Assembly: GCA_022013395.1 (NCBI GenBank)
Contig: JAKLQL010000503.1
Coordinates: 1-5,131, forward strand
DNA: 5,131 nucleotides
From: Acetobacterium sp.
GTDB taxonomy: Bacteria; Bacillota; Clostridia; Eubacteriales; Eubacteriaceae
Direction: 5' to 3'
The position numbers were made by a program, and so were the translations under genes. Each line of letters starts with the position of its first letter. The stretch's first letter is position 1. The notes under the pieces are model-generated. The model searched no databases. It worked only from the letters and a program-made list of their open reading frames with translations, and had not been told where the DNA came from. Below, piece after piece: positions 1 to 5,131 of the stretch.

Positions 1-139
1 AATACTCAGAGAAGCAGGATTACTTGCTTACCGAATAAATGATGGGATGATTTTTTCTAAAATAATAGCTACCACGGAAAAAAAGGATATTCAAAACACG
101 AAACTAATGATAAAATTAGAAAAAATGATTAATGATTGA
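1..139 (+). CDS. recJ: C-terminal end of an upstream gene, probably single-stranded-DNA exonuclease RecJ (partial)
   Basis: An open frame enters from the left edge (first full codon at 2) and runs 45 codons to TGA at 137-139. The visible tail begins ILREAGLLAYRINDG and ends KLEKMIND. It has no catalytic motif, since only the extreme C-terminus is in the window. The tail shape, a short helix-plus-strand segment followed by a KKDI..T-type stretch and a charged helix, is compatible with the C-terminal domain of Firmicutes RecJ. The stronger argument is context: recJ directly precedes apt and rel in many Firmicutes. RecJ is a 5'-3' single-strand DNA exonuclease of the DHH family used in recombination and base-excision repair. 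The stop lies 15 bp before the apt start, so the two are probably co-transcribed. The coding frame is solid; the identity is inferred mainly from synteny. Confidence 0.6.
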   Translation, partial: ILREAGLLAYRINDGMIFSKIIATTEKKDIQNTKLMIKLEKMIND

Positions 140-140
140 T

Positions 141-147
141 AAGGGAG
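141..147 (+). promoter_or_regulatory. Ribosome binding site of apt
   Basis: AAGGGAG lies 7 nt before the ATG at 155, just after the TGA of the upstream gene. It is a good Shine-Dalgarno match and supports the ATG at 155 as the apt start. Confidence 0.75.
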
Positions 148-154
148 ATTTAAA

Positions 155-673
155 ATGGATCTAAAAGAGAATATTGGTATTTATGAAGATTTTCCAAAAG
201 AAGGCATTAGTTTTAAAGACATTAACAGCCTGATTTTAAACCCCAAGGCCTTTCAATATGTTATTGACGAAATGACAAAGGTTGCAAAAGCACTTGATGC
301 CAACATAGTGGTTATACCAGAAGCGAGGGGCTACATCTTTGGTACGCCACTGGCTTATTTAATTGGAGCAGGTTTGGTGCCGATTCGAAAACCGGGTAAA
401 CTACCGGGTGAAATCACTTCAGAAGCTTATGATCTGGAATATGGATCAAATATTGTGGAGATCCAAAGAAATGCCATCAAGCCTGGCGATCGGGTTATTA
501 TCGTGGATGATTTATTAGCCACCGGCGGAACCCTGAAAGCAGCTACTAAACTGATTGAAAATCTGGGTGGTGAGGTATCGGGGATTATTACTCTCATCGA
601 ACTGACTGAATTAGGTGGTCGTGATTTACTCAAAAACTATTTTGTTCACTCAATTGTGACCTACCCCTACTAA
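155..673 (+). CDS. apt: Adenine phosphoribosyltransferase
   Basis: A 172-residue cytoplasmic type I phosphoribosyltransferase, the usual length for bacterial Apt. It converts adenine and PRPP to AMP and pyrophosphate in purine salvage. Visible motifs are the N-terminal FPKEGISFKDI (residues 13-23), the PEARGYIFG loop (55-63), the RKPGKLP segment (78-84) and the PRPP-binding motif VIIVDDLLATGGT (114-126), whose acidic pair and TGGT contact the ribose-phosphate. The C-terminal part, ending VTYPY, is also typical of the family. Small departures from the commonest family sequence are Ile instead of Gly before PEARG and Gln in the usual LEIH position (VEIQ, 101-104); neither removes a catalytic residue. 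The gene sits between the putative recJ and rel, 36 bp before rel with no terminator between, an arrangement conserved in Firmicutes. Identification is firm. Confidence 0.96.
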   Translation: MDLKENIGIYEDFPKEGISFKDINSLILNPKAFQYVIDEMTKVAKALDANIVVIPEARGYIFGTPLAYLIGAGLVPIRKPGKLPGEITSEAYDLEYGSNIVEIQRNAIKPGDRVIIVDDLLATGGTLKAATKLIENLGGEVSGIITLIELTELGGRDLLKNYFVHSIVTYPY

Positions 674-695
674 ACACCCCTACTCATTAATTAAA

Positions 696-699
696 AAGG
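696..699 (+). promoter_or_regulatory. Weak ribosome binding site of rel
   Basis: AAGG, followed by CAGAAACGAT, lies 10 nt before the ATG at 710. It is clearly weaker than the sites of apt, dtd, the MBL gene and hemZ, suggesting modest rel translation. The ATG at 710 is still the best start because the frame matches the family N-terminus and no better in-frame start is nearby. Confidence 0.45.
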
Positions 700-709
700 C
701 AGAAACGAT

Positions 710-2266
710 ATGGATAATGACGCAGTAAGAGGAAAAATTGACAATGTAATAAACCTGGTAAAAGCAAATAACCCAGAAGCTGAGACAGAAATGATCTATA
801 AGGCTTATGACCTGGCTCGGGAAGCTCATAAGGATCAGAAACGTCTTTCTGGAGAGGACTATGTAATTCATCCGGTTTCTGTCGCATACATTTTAGCTGA
901 AATGCAAATGGATACAGAAACAATTGTTGCTGCTATTTTACATGATGTAATAGAAGATACGATCTATTCCTATGATTATATTAAGCAAGAGTTTAACGAG
1001 AACATTGCCGATCTGGTGGAAGGTGTCACAAAAATCGGTCGGATTGGCTTTCAATCCAAAGAAGAAAGCCAGGCAGAGAATCTGCGAAAAATGATTTTGG
1101 CGATGTCAAAAGATATTCGGGTTATTCTGATTAAGCTGGTTGACAGACTCCATAATATGCGTACCCTGGAATATATGCGCGAAGCAAAACAGGTTGAAAA
1201 AGCTAAAGAGACCCTGGATATTTACGCACCCCTGGCCAATCGACTGGGGATTTCCACGATTAAGTGGGAATTGGAAGATTTAGCTTTAAAATATCTGGAT
1301 CCAGAAGGCTATTATGATTTAGTACAGAAGATAAAAATTAAAAAAAGTGCACGGGAAGCTTATATTGCAGATGTAATTGATGTACTGTCCAGAGAAATTG
1401 AAAAAGTCGGAACCCATGCGGAGATTTACGGTCGATCCAAACATTTTTACAGCATCTACCGAAAAATGCAAAGTCAAAATAGAAGTTTTGATGAAATCTA
1501 TGATTTAATTGCCGTCCGGGTAATTGTTGATTCGTTAAAAGATTGTTATGGCGTACTGGGGGTTGTTCATTCCCAATGGACACCGATTCCGGGACGGTTT
1601 AAAGATTATATTGCCATGCCCAAGCCCAATCTCTATCAATCGATTCATACGACCGTTATGGGTCCCAAAGGGGAGCCTTTTGAAATTCAAATACGAACCA
1701 GAGAAATGCATGAAACGGCAGAGTATGGGATCGCTGCGCACTGGAAGTATAAAGAAGGCCGAATGGATGCCAAGGACAACAAGTACGAAGTCCAGATGTC
1801 CTGGCTCCGACAAATGTTGGAACTCCAGCGAGACTCTGAAGATGCTGGCGAACTGGTCGAAACAATCAAGGTTGATCTGCTAAATGAAGAGGTGTATGTG
1901 TTTTCTCCAAAAGGGGCCGTGGTTCCATTGCCGGCCGGCTCATGCCCTTTAGATTTCGCCTATCGGATTCATAGCGATATTGGTAACAATTGTGTGGGCG
2001 CCAGAGTTAATAATAAAATAGTCCCACTTAACAGTCCTTTAAAAAGCGGGGACATTGTCGAGGTCATGACCTCCAAAAACTCCAATGGACCCAGTCGTGA
2101 TTGGCTGAGTTTTGTTAAAAGTCCCCATGCCCGGAACAAGATTAAACAGTATTTCAAAAAAGAAGAAAAAGATGAAAATATTCAAAAAGGAAGAAGCATC
2201 CTGGAGCGTGAAATCAAACGCGAAGGTCTGCAACATTCCAACCTTCTGAATTTAAATAATCTGTAA
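710..2266 (+). CDS. rel: (p)ppGpp synthetase/hydrolase Rel, truncated after the TGS domain
   Basis: As read, a 518-residue N-terminal Rel. Rel makes (p)ppGpp from ATP and GDP/GTP and also hydrolyses it, controlling the stringent response. The HD hydrolase domain (about 25-195) has H54, the HDVIEDT motif (78-84) and the VDRLHNMRTLEY segment (144-155). The synthetase domain (about 235-350) has GRSKHFYSIYRKM (241-253), D265 in YDLIAVRV, RFKDYIAMPKPNLYQSIHTT (296-315), the catalytic-type E325 in EIQIRT, and AAHWKYKEG (342-350). The RFKD sequence is the RxKD signature of bifunctional Rel, not the ExDD of synthetase-only RelA, so both activities are predicted. The TGS domain spans about 394-453; in ribosome-bound family members it contacts the tRNA CCA end. 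The frame then stops at codon 519 within the helical region, losing the rest of that region plus the CC and ACT domains. Both catalytic sites look intact. Inference: a truncated product would be poorly coupled to ribosomes, with an altered synthesis/hydrolysis balance. Confidence 0.9.
   Translation: MDNDAVRGKIDNVINLVKANNPEAETEMIYKAYDLAREAHKDQKRLSGEDYVIHPVSVAYILAEMQMDTETIVAAILHDVIEDTIYSYDYIKQEFNENIADLVEGVTKIGRIGFQSKEESQAENLRKMILAMSKDIRVILIKLVDRLHNMRTLEYMREAKQVEKAKETLDIYAPLANRLGISTIKWELEDLALKYLDPEGYYDLVQKIKIKKSAREAYIADVIDVLSREIEKVGTHAEIYGRSKHFYSIYRKMQSQNRSFDEIYDLIAVRVIVDSLKDCYGVLGVVHSQWTPIPGRFKDYIAMPKPNLYQSIHTTVMGPKGEPFEIQIRTREMHETAEYGIAAHWKYKEGRMDAKDNKYEVQMSWLRQMLELQRDSEDAGELVETIKVDLLNEEVYVFSPKGAVVPLPAGSCPLDFAYRIHSDIGNNCVGARVNNKIVPLNSPLKSGDIVEVMTSKNSNGPSRDWLSFVKSPHARNKIKQYFKKEEKDENIQKGRSILEREIKREGLQHSNLLNLNNL
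2264..2266 (+). other. In-frame premature TAA inside rel (codon 519)
   Basis: The codons read AAT AAT CTG TAA TTA TTA GCA GAA. The frame after TAA is the same as before it and stays open for 204 more codons. One base change from CAA, GAA, AAA, TTA or TCA would produce it; CAA (Gln) or TTA (Leu) would fit the local protein pattern. TAA is not the codon used for selenocysteine (UGA) or pyrrolysine (UAG). Confidence 0.9.
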
Positions 2267-2359
2267 TTATTAGCAGAAAAATGCAGTTATAAGACCCTTA
2301 ACGATTTTTATGCAGCGATTGGTTATAATGGCATTAAAATTGGAACAGTTTTCCAGAAA

Positions 2360-2881
2360 ATGAGACTGCTTTTTCCCAAGGAATTTCCTGAAGAAGCAGA
2401 AGAAATTGTTCTCAAAAAACCGTCCAAAGAATCGAAAAAAACCAGCAGCACCGTAATTGTGGCCGGTCAAAACGAGATTGATGTGCATTTTGCCAAATGC
2501 TGCAATCCGGTTCCGGGAGATAAAATAGTCGGATATATTACCAAAGGTCGAGGAATCTCAGTTCATCGTGCCGATTGCTCCAACGTTTTAAATCTGACTG
2601 ATCCCAATCGGATCGTCGAAGTCGAATGGAACAAATACAGTACCGGATCCTTTACTGCAGAAATTCATATCAAAGCACGAGAAGCGCCGGGAACCATTAT
2701 TCAGATTTCGAAGACATTTTTGGATATGGGTATTCCAGTTACAGCACTCAATGCAAAAACTGAAAAAAATGAGTATGATTTCTTCTCGGCAACCCTTGAA
2801 GTTAAAAGTCGTCGGGAGTTAAATTTGCTCATTAAAAATTTAAATAAAATCAAAGAAATCATCCAGATTTACCGAGTGTAA
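2360..2881 (+). CDS. rel: C-terminal rel fragment: zinc-finger (CC) and ACT regulatory domains
   Basis: This is the remainder of rel downstream of the premature stop. The open frame starts at 2267 (LLAEKCSYK..., then AAIGYNGI); the first in-frame ATG is 2360, giving 173 residues. Numbered from that Met, a linker (1-30) precedes the zinc-finger/CC domain with H43, C47, C48 in HFAKCCNPVPGD, then GRGISVHRADC with H69 and C73. An ACT domain follows at about 98-173 (FTAEIHIKAR ... LDMGIPV ... to YRV). In intact Rel these modules bind the ribosome and control the balance of synthesis and hydrolysis. They have no catalytic activity of their own. The ATG at 2360 has no Shine-Dalgarno at proper spacing (only GGA at 2342-2344), and it falls in the middle of the native protein after the AAIGYNGI region. 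It is therefore unlikely to be a true start. The conserved residues are all retained, which argues that the interruption is recent, artefactual or bypassed. Confidence 0.75.
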   Translation: MRLLFPKEFPEEAEEIVLKKPSKESKKTSSTVIVAGQNEIDVHFAKCCNPVPGDKIVGYITKGRGISVHRADCSNVLNLTDPNRIVEVEWNKYSTGSFTAEIHIKAREAPGTIIQISKTFLDMGIPVTALNAKTEKNEYDFFSATLEVKSRRELNLLIKNLNKIKEIIQIYRV

Positions 2882-2885
2882 GGAG
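2880..2885 (+). promoter_or_regulatory. Ribosome binding site of dtd, overlapping the rel stop
   Basis: AAGGAG, 5 nt before the ATG at 2891, shares its first two bases with the terminal TAA of rel (2879-2881). A ribosome finishing full-length rel would stop on top of the dtd site, an arrangement suited to translational coupling. Confidence 0.8.
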
Positions 2886-2890
2886 AAATA

Positions 2891-3343
2891 ATGCGGGCAG
2901 TTATTCAACGGGTATCCTCATCAGAGGTGCGAATCAACAACGAGTCAGTTGGTAAAATCGGCTATGGACTTAATGTTCTTGTGGGTATCAAAGATGATGA
3001 TACAGAAGCAGACATGGATTATATCATTAACAAACTGATTAATCTGAGAATATTTGAAGATGACGACGGAAAAATGAATCGATCAATTTTGGATGTTGAA
3101 GGAGAACTGCTCCTCGTTTCCCAATTCACCCTCTATGGCGATTGTCGAAAAGGGCGACGACCTGGTTTTACCCGAAGTGGTCCAGTGGCCGAAGCTGAAA
3201 AGAAATACGAAGTTTTTATCAAAAAATTAAAGTCTCAGCCCATAAAAAAAATTGAAACTGGTGTTTTTCAAGCCGAAATGGAAGTATTAATTATTAATGA
3301 TGGACCAGTAACCTTATTATTAGATAGTGAAAAAATTTTTTAA
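2891..3343 (+). CDS. dtd: D-aminoacyl-tRNA deacylase
   Basis: A 150-residue cytoplasmic DTD-family protein of standard length. It hydrolyses D-amino acids from mischarged tRNA, and in studied members also glycine from tRNA(Ala), as part of translation quality control. The N-terminus MRAVIQRVSSSEVRI is the family signature. The active-site motif SQFTL is at 77-81, followed by the loop YGDCRKGRRPGF (82-93). The second signature NDGPVTLLLDS (136-146) carries the Gly-Pro pair (138-139) that forms the chirality-selecting cross-subunit motif in this homodimeric family. Nothing important is missing. The gene begins 9 bp after the rel frame ends. The rel-dtd pairing is conserved in Firmicutes, including Bacillus. 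Confident assignment. Confidence 0.96.
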   Translation: MRAVIQRVSSSEVRINNESVGKIGYGLNVLVGIKDDDTEADMDYIINKLINLRIFEDDDGKMNRSILDVEGELLLVSQFTLYGDCRKGRRPGFTRSGPVAEAEKKYEVFIKKLKSQPIKKIETGVFQAEMEVLIINDGPVTLLLDSEKIF

Positions 3344-3351
3344 AAACATTT

Positions 3352-3357
3352 AGGGAG
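3352..3357 (+). promoter_or_regulatory. Ribosome binding site of the MBL-fold hydrolase gene
   Basis: AGGGAG, 5 nt before the ATG at 3363, lies in the 19-bp gap after dtd. It supports the chosen start. Confidence 0.75.
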
Positions 3358-3362
3358 CGTAT

Positions 3363-3992
3363 ATGGAAGTAATAAAAAAATCCCTGGGACAGATGGGAAC
3401 TAACTGCTATGTGATTTGGGATGAAAAATCTCTGGCAGCAGCAGTGATTGATCCTGGATTTGAGGATCAACGGATTATCAATATTATTAAAGAAAACAAA
3501 TTAAATGTAAAATATATTCTGCTGACCCATGGTCATTTTGATCATCTCGGCGGAGTTGCTCAAATAAAACAACTAACCGGTGCCAAGGTACTGATTAACG
3601 AAATCGATGCGGATTGTCTTGGTGATTCCAGACGTAATCTTTCGGTATTGGCCGGAATGTCGATGGAATTAGAGTCGGCTGATGGGTTTTTAAAAGAAGA
3701 CGAACCGATTATGTTGGGAGATATCAATATTCGCGTTATCCACACTCCAGGTCATTCAAAGGGAGGAGTCTGTCTTTTGGCAGAGGATGTGCTCTTCTCA
3801 GGAGATACTCTGTTTAATACCTCAATTGGACGAACCGATTTTGCCGATGGCGATTTAAATGAGCTGTTGAATGCGATAATGTCAAAATTATTTATTTTAG
3901 ATGATTCCACAAAAGTTTTACCCGGGCATGGGGATGATACGACCATTGGGTATGAAAAAATGAATAATCCGTTCTTAAAGGGGCGTTTCTAG
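3363..3992 (+). CDS. Metallo-beta-lactamase-fold hydrolase, glyoxalase II-like
   Basis: A 209-residue cytoplasmic protein with the full metal-binding set of the MBL superfamily. THGHFDHLGG (55-64) gives H56, H58, D60 and H61; H131 lies in TPGHSKGG; D148 in FSGDTLF; and H189 in LPGHGDDTTIGYEK. The N-terminal region has GTNCYV (12-17) and VIDPG (28-32), and GRTDF follows at 156-160. This pattern is that of the short glyoxalase II-like (YqgX-type) subgroup, which binds two metal ions. Members hydrolyse thioesters such as S-lactoylglutathione or analogues, but the subgroup is broad and the real substrate here is unknown. The protein lacks the long C-terminal substrate domain of classical glyoxalase II. 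No signal peptide is seen. It sits between dtd and hemZ, an order found in clostridia; this does not reveal a substrate. The fold is certain; the specific function is open. Confidence 0.92.
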   Translation: MEVIKKSLGQMGTNCYVIWDEKSLAAAVIDPGFEDQRIINIIKENKLNVKYILLTHGHFDHLGGVAQIKQLTGAKVLINEIDADCLGDSRRNLSVLAGMSMELESADGFLKEDEPIMLGDINIRVIHTPGHSKGGVCLLAEDVLFSGDTLFNTSIGRTDFADGDLNELLNAIMSKLFILDDSTKVLPGHGDDTTIGYEKMNNPFLKGRF

Positions 3993-3995
3993 GAG
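3991..3995 (+). promoter_or_regulatory. Ribosome binding site of hemZ, overlapping the preceding stop
   Basis: AGGAG, 7 nt before the ATG at 4003, shares two bases with the TAG (3990-3992) of the MBL gene. It fixes the hemZ start and suggests translational coupling. Confidence 0.8.
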
Positions 3996-4002
3996 CAAGC
4001 CA

Positions 4003-5131
4003 ATGAGAATACTTCGTTTTAATTTACAGCGCCCTGAGTTGGAATATTATTTTCATGAATTATACCAGGCTTTCGATCCGGGGGTTAAAAATATCCTCGA
4101 CGGAGAAGCGGATGGGGTTTTGTCACAAAAGAATGAAGGTGATAATGTTGTTCTGAGTTTAGACTGGAATGATGGAAAAAAGTTCGTTCGTTCATATCAA
4201 TTCAATACAATAAATGATCCTCTTGATAATAGTATTTACAAGGGGTTTCTTTATGATTTTTTATGTGAATATTTTGAGAAAAAACTGGAGTGGGGCACTT
4301 TAACCGGAATTAAACCAGTTAAAATGGTACAGAAATATTTAAAGCAAGGTTGGGATCTTTTAAAAATCAGAGATCGATTTAGAACGTATTATCGAGTAAG
4401 TGATGACCGCACGGACTTATTGATAAATATTGCCAAAAAACAAGCGGGTTTTATTTTGGATGAGTTTAATGATCTAAATCAGCGTCGCATCAGTGTCTAT
4501 GTGGGTATTCCACTTTGCCCGTCAAAATGCGATTATTGCTCTTTTGTTTCGACTATTGTCGATAAAAATGGTGATAATCTGCAAACATACTTCGAGCATC
4601 TCCTAGTTGAAGTTCGCCGGACCGGCGAGCTTTTCGAGACCCTTAATTTGAGTATAGACACCCTCTATATCGGTGGTGGCACGCCGACGGTATTAAGTGC
4701 CAATCAGCTCGATGTTTTGATGTCAGCACTGGAGAAATCTTTTGACCTGTCCAGCATCAGGGAATATACATTAGAAGCCGGACGCCCTGAGACTATTAAC
4801 CGCGAAAAACTTGAAGTAGCCAAAGCTCATGGTGTGGATCGTATTTGTCTAAATCCCCAATCGATGAATCAAGAGACCTTGATAAGCGTAGGAAGACCAT
4901 GGGAAGAAGGATTAATAAAAAAACAAGTAACTATGATCAAATCGATTGGATTTAAAACATTGAATATGGATCTTATTGTGGGATTGGGAAATGAATCATC
5001 AGCTGACTTTTTTAGATCTCTTGAAGCGGTCATTGCTCTGGATCCTCAAAACATCACCATCCATAATTTATCGATTAAAAAAGGTTCCAGAATAAAAGAT
5101 CAAAATGGAATTATGGTGAAAGAAGGATATG
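4003..5131 (+). CDS. hemZ: HemZ-type radical SAM protein (oxygen-independent coproporphyrinogen III oxidase-like), partial at 3' end
   Basis: The frame starts MRILRFNLQRPELEYYF and stays open for 376 codons to the right edge; HemZ proteins are near 490-500 residues, so roughly the last quarter is outside. The N-terminal 160 residues form the HemZ-specific extension, including LTGIKPVKMV. The radical SAM core begins with VYVGIPLCPSKCDYCSF (165-181), where C172, C176 and C179 are the CxxxCxxC ligands of the [4Fe-4S] cluster that cleaves S-adenosylmethionine. GGGTPT (224-229), EAGRPETI (258-265) and LNPQSMN (283-289) follow, all family motifs for SAM and substrate binding. The usual GLPGE-type segment reads GLGNE at 327-331. 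The family is linked to anaerobic conversion of coproporphyrinogen III to protoporphyrinogen IX, but HemZ/HemN/HemW paralogues are easily confused and the activity is not proven. hemZ next to an MBL hydrolase and rel is a clostridial arrangement. Confidence 0.9.
   Translation, partial: MRILRFNLQRPELEYYFHELYQAFDPGVKNILDGEADGVLSQKNEGDNVVLSLDWNDGKKFVRSYQFNTINDPLDNSIYKGFLYDFLCEYFEKKLEWGTLTGIKPVKMVQKYLKQGWDLLKIRDRFRTYYRVSDDRTDLLINIAKKQAGFILDEFNDLNQRRISVYVGIPLCPSKCDYCSFVSTIVDKNGDNLQTYFEHLLVEVRRTGELFETLNLSIDTLYIGGGTPTVLSANQLDVLMSALEKSFDLSSIREYTLEAGRPETINREKLEVAKAHGVDRICLNPQSMNQETLISVGRPWEEGLIKKQVTMIKSIGFKTLNMDLIVGLGNESSADFFRSLEAVIALDPQNITIHNLSIKKGSRIKDQNGIMVKEGY

Larger units (their letters stand above)
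710..2881 (+). pseudogene. rel: Complete rel locus interrupted by one in-frame TAA (possible pseudogene, recoded gene or sequencing error)
   Basis: Read through the TAA at 2264-2266, the locus gives 723 codons, close to the usual 720-740 residues of Firmicutes Rel. The domain order is complete: HD hydrolase, synthetase, TGS, helical, zinc-finger (CC) and ACT. The frame is the same on both sides of the stop, so no indel is involved. The stretch just after the stop (LLAEKC, then FYAAIGYNGI) lines up without a gap with the usual Rel helical-domain pattern of the type NLxxIAKRF...LYAAIGYGGI. The stop therefore replaces a single sense codon. This entry marks the whole locus; the two halves are described separately. 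Whether the gene is truly broken is undecided. Confidence 0.7.

Noticed and set aside
674..709. Possible terminator or promoter between apt and rel
   Set aside because: The 36-bp gap holds an AT-rich ATTAATTAA and a weak ribosome binding site but no GC-rich hairpin with a T-run and no convincing -35/-10 pair.
2264..2266. Selenocysteine or pyrrolysine insertion at the rel internal stop
   Set aside because: The codon is TAA; selenocysteine uses TGA and pyrrolysine TAG. Family members have no conserved special residue here.
2155..2270. Programmed frameshift in the A-rich stretch of rel
   Set aside because: The frame before and after the stop is identical and the protein pattern is continuous, so no frameshift is needed or supported.
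427..2488. Several open frames on the minus strand and in another plus frame opposite apt and rel
   Set aside because: They overlap well-identified genes, have no family motifs or ribosome binding sites, and look like by-products of the coding sequence in the true frame.
3560..3946. Minus-strand open frames inside the MBL hydrolase gene
   Set aside because: Low-complexity, serine/proline-rich translations antisense to a firmly identified gene; no independent support.
1..5131. Mobile element, CRISPR, RNA gene or phage system
   Set aside because: No terminal repeats, direct-repeat arrays, transposase or integrase motifs, or tRNA/rRNA-like sequence were seen. Nearly all of the window is coding sequence of housekeeping genes.

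Overview
The window looks like a chromosomal housekeeping segment from an AT-rich, low-GC Gram-positive bacterium. The probable group is Clostridia; an Acetobacterium/Eubacteriaceae-like anaerobe is my best guess, but the species cannot be fixed from the sequence alone. The support is the gene order recJ - apt - rel - dtd - MBL hydrolase - hemZ, which is typical of Firmicutes and especially clostridia, together with strong AGGAG-type ribosome binding sites and AT-rich codon use. All genes are on the + strand, gaps are 9-36 bp, and no terminator is visible, so this is probably one operon or part of one.

Layout: 1-139 is the last 45 codons of an upstream gene, probably recJ. 155-673 is apt (adenine salvage). 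710-2881 is the rel/relA ((p)ppGpp synthetase/hydrolase) locus. 2891-3343 is dtd (D-aminoacyl-tRNA deacylase). 3363-3992 is a glyoxalase II-like metallo-beta-lactamase-fold hydrolase. 4003 to the window end is hemZ (radical SAM coproporphyrinogen dehydrogenase-like), cut off by the window edge.

The main anomaly is in rel. An in-frame TAA at 2264-2266 (codon 519) splits an otherwise normal-length reading frame of 723 codons. The frame continues without shift on the far side, first through the rest of the helical region, then the zinc-finger (CC) and ACT domains, to a normal stop at 2879-2881. As written, the cell would make a 518-residue Rel with hydrolase, synthetase and TGS domains but without the ribosome-sensing C-terminal part. 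This could be a recent nonsense mutation, a sequencing error or stop-codon readthrough; the sequence alone cannot decide. I found no mobile element, CRISPR array, RNA gene or other new system.

Functionally the cluster joins nucleotide salvage (Apt), the stringent-response alarmone (Rel), translation quality control (Dtd), an uncharacterised thioester/metal hydrolase and a tetrapyrrole-type radical SAM enzyme. The common thread is conserved gene order; no shared pathway is evident.
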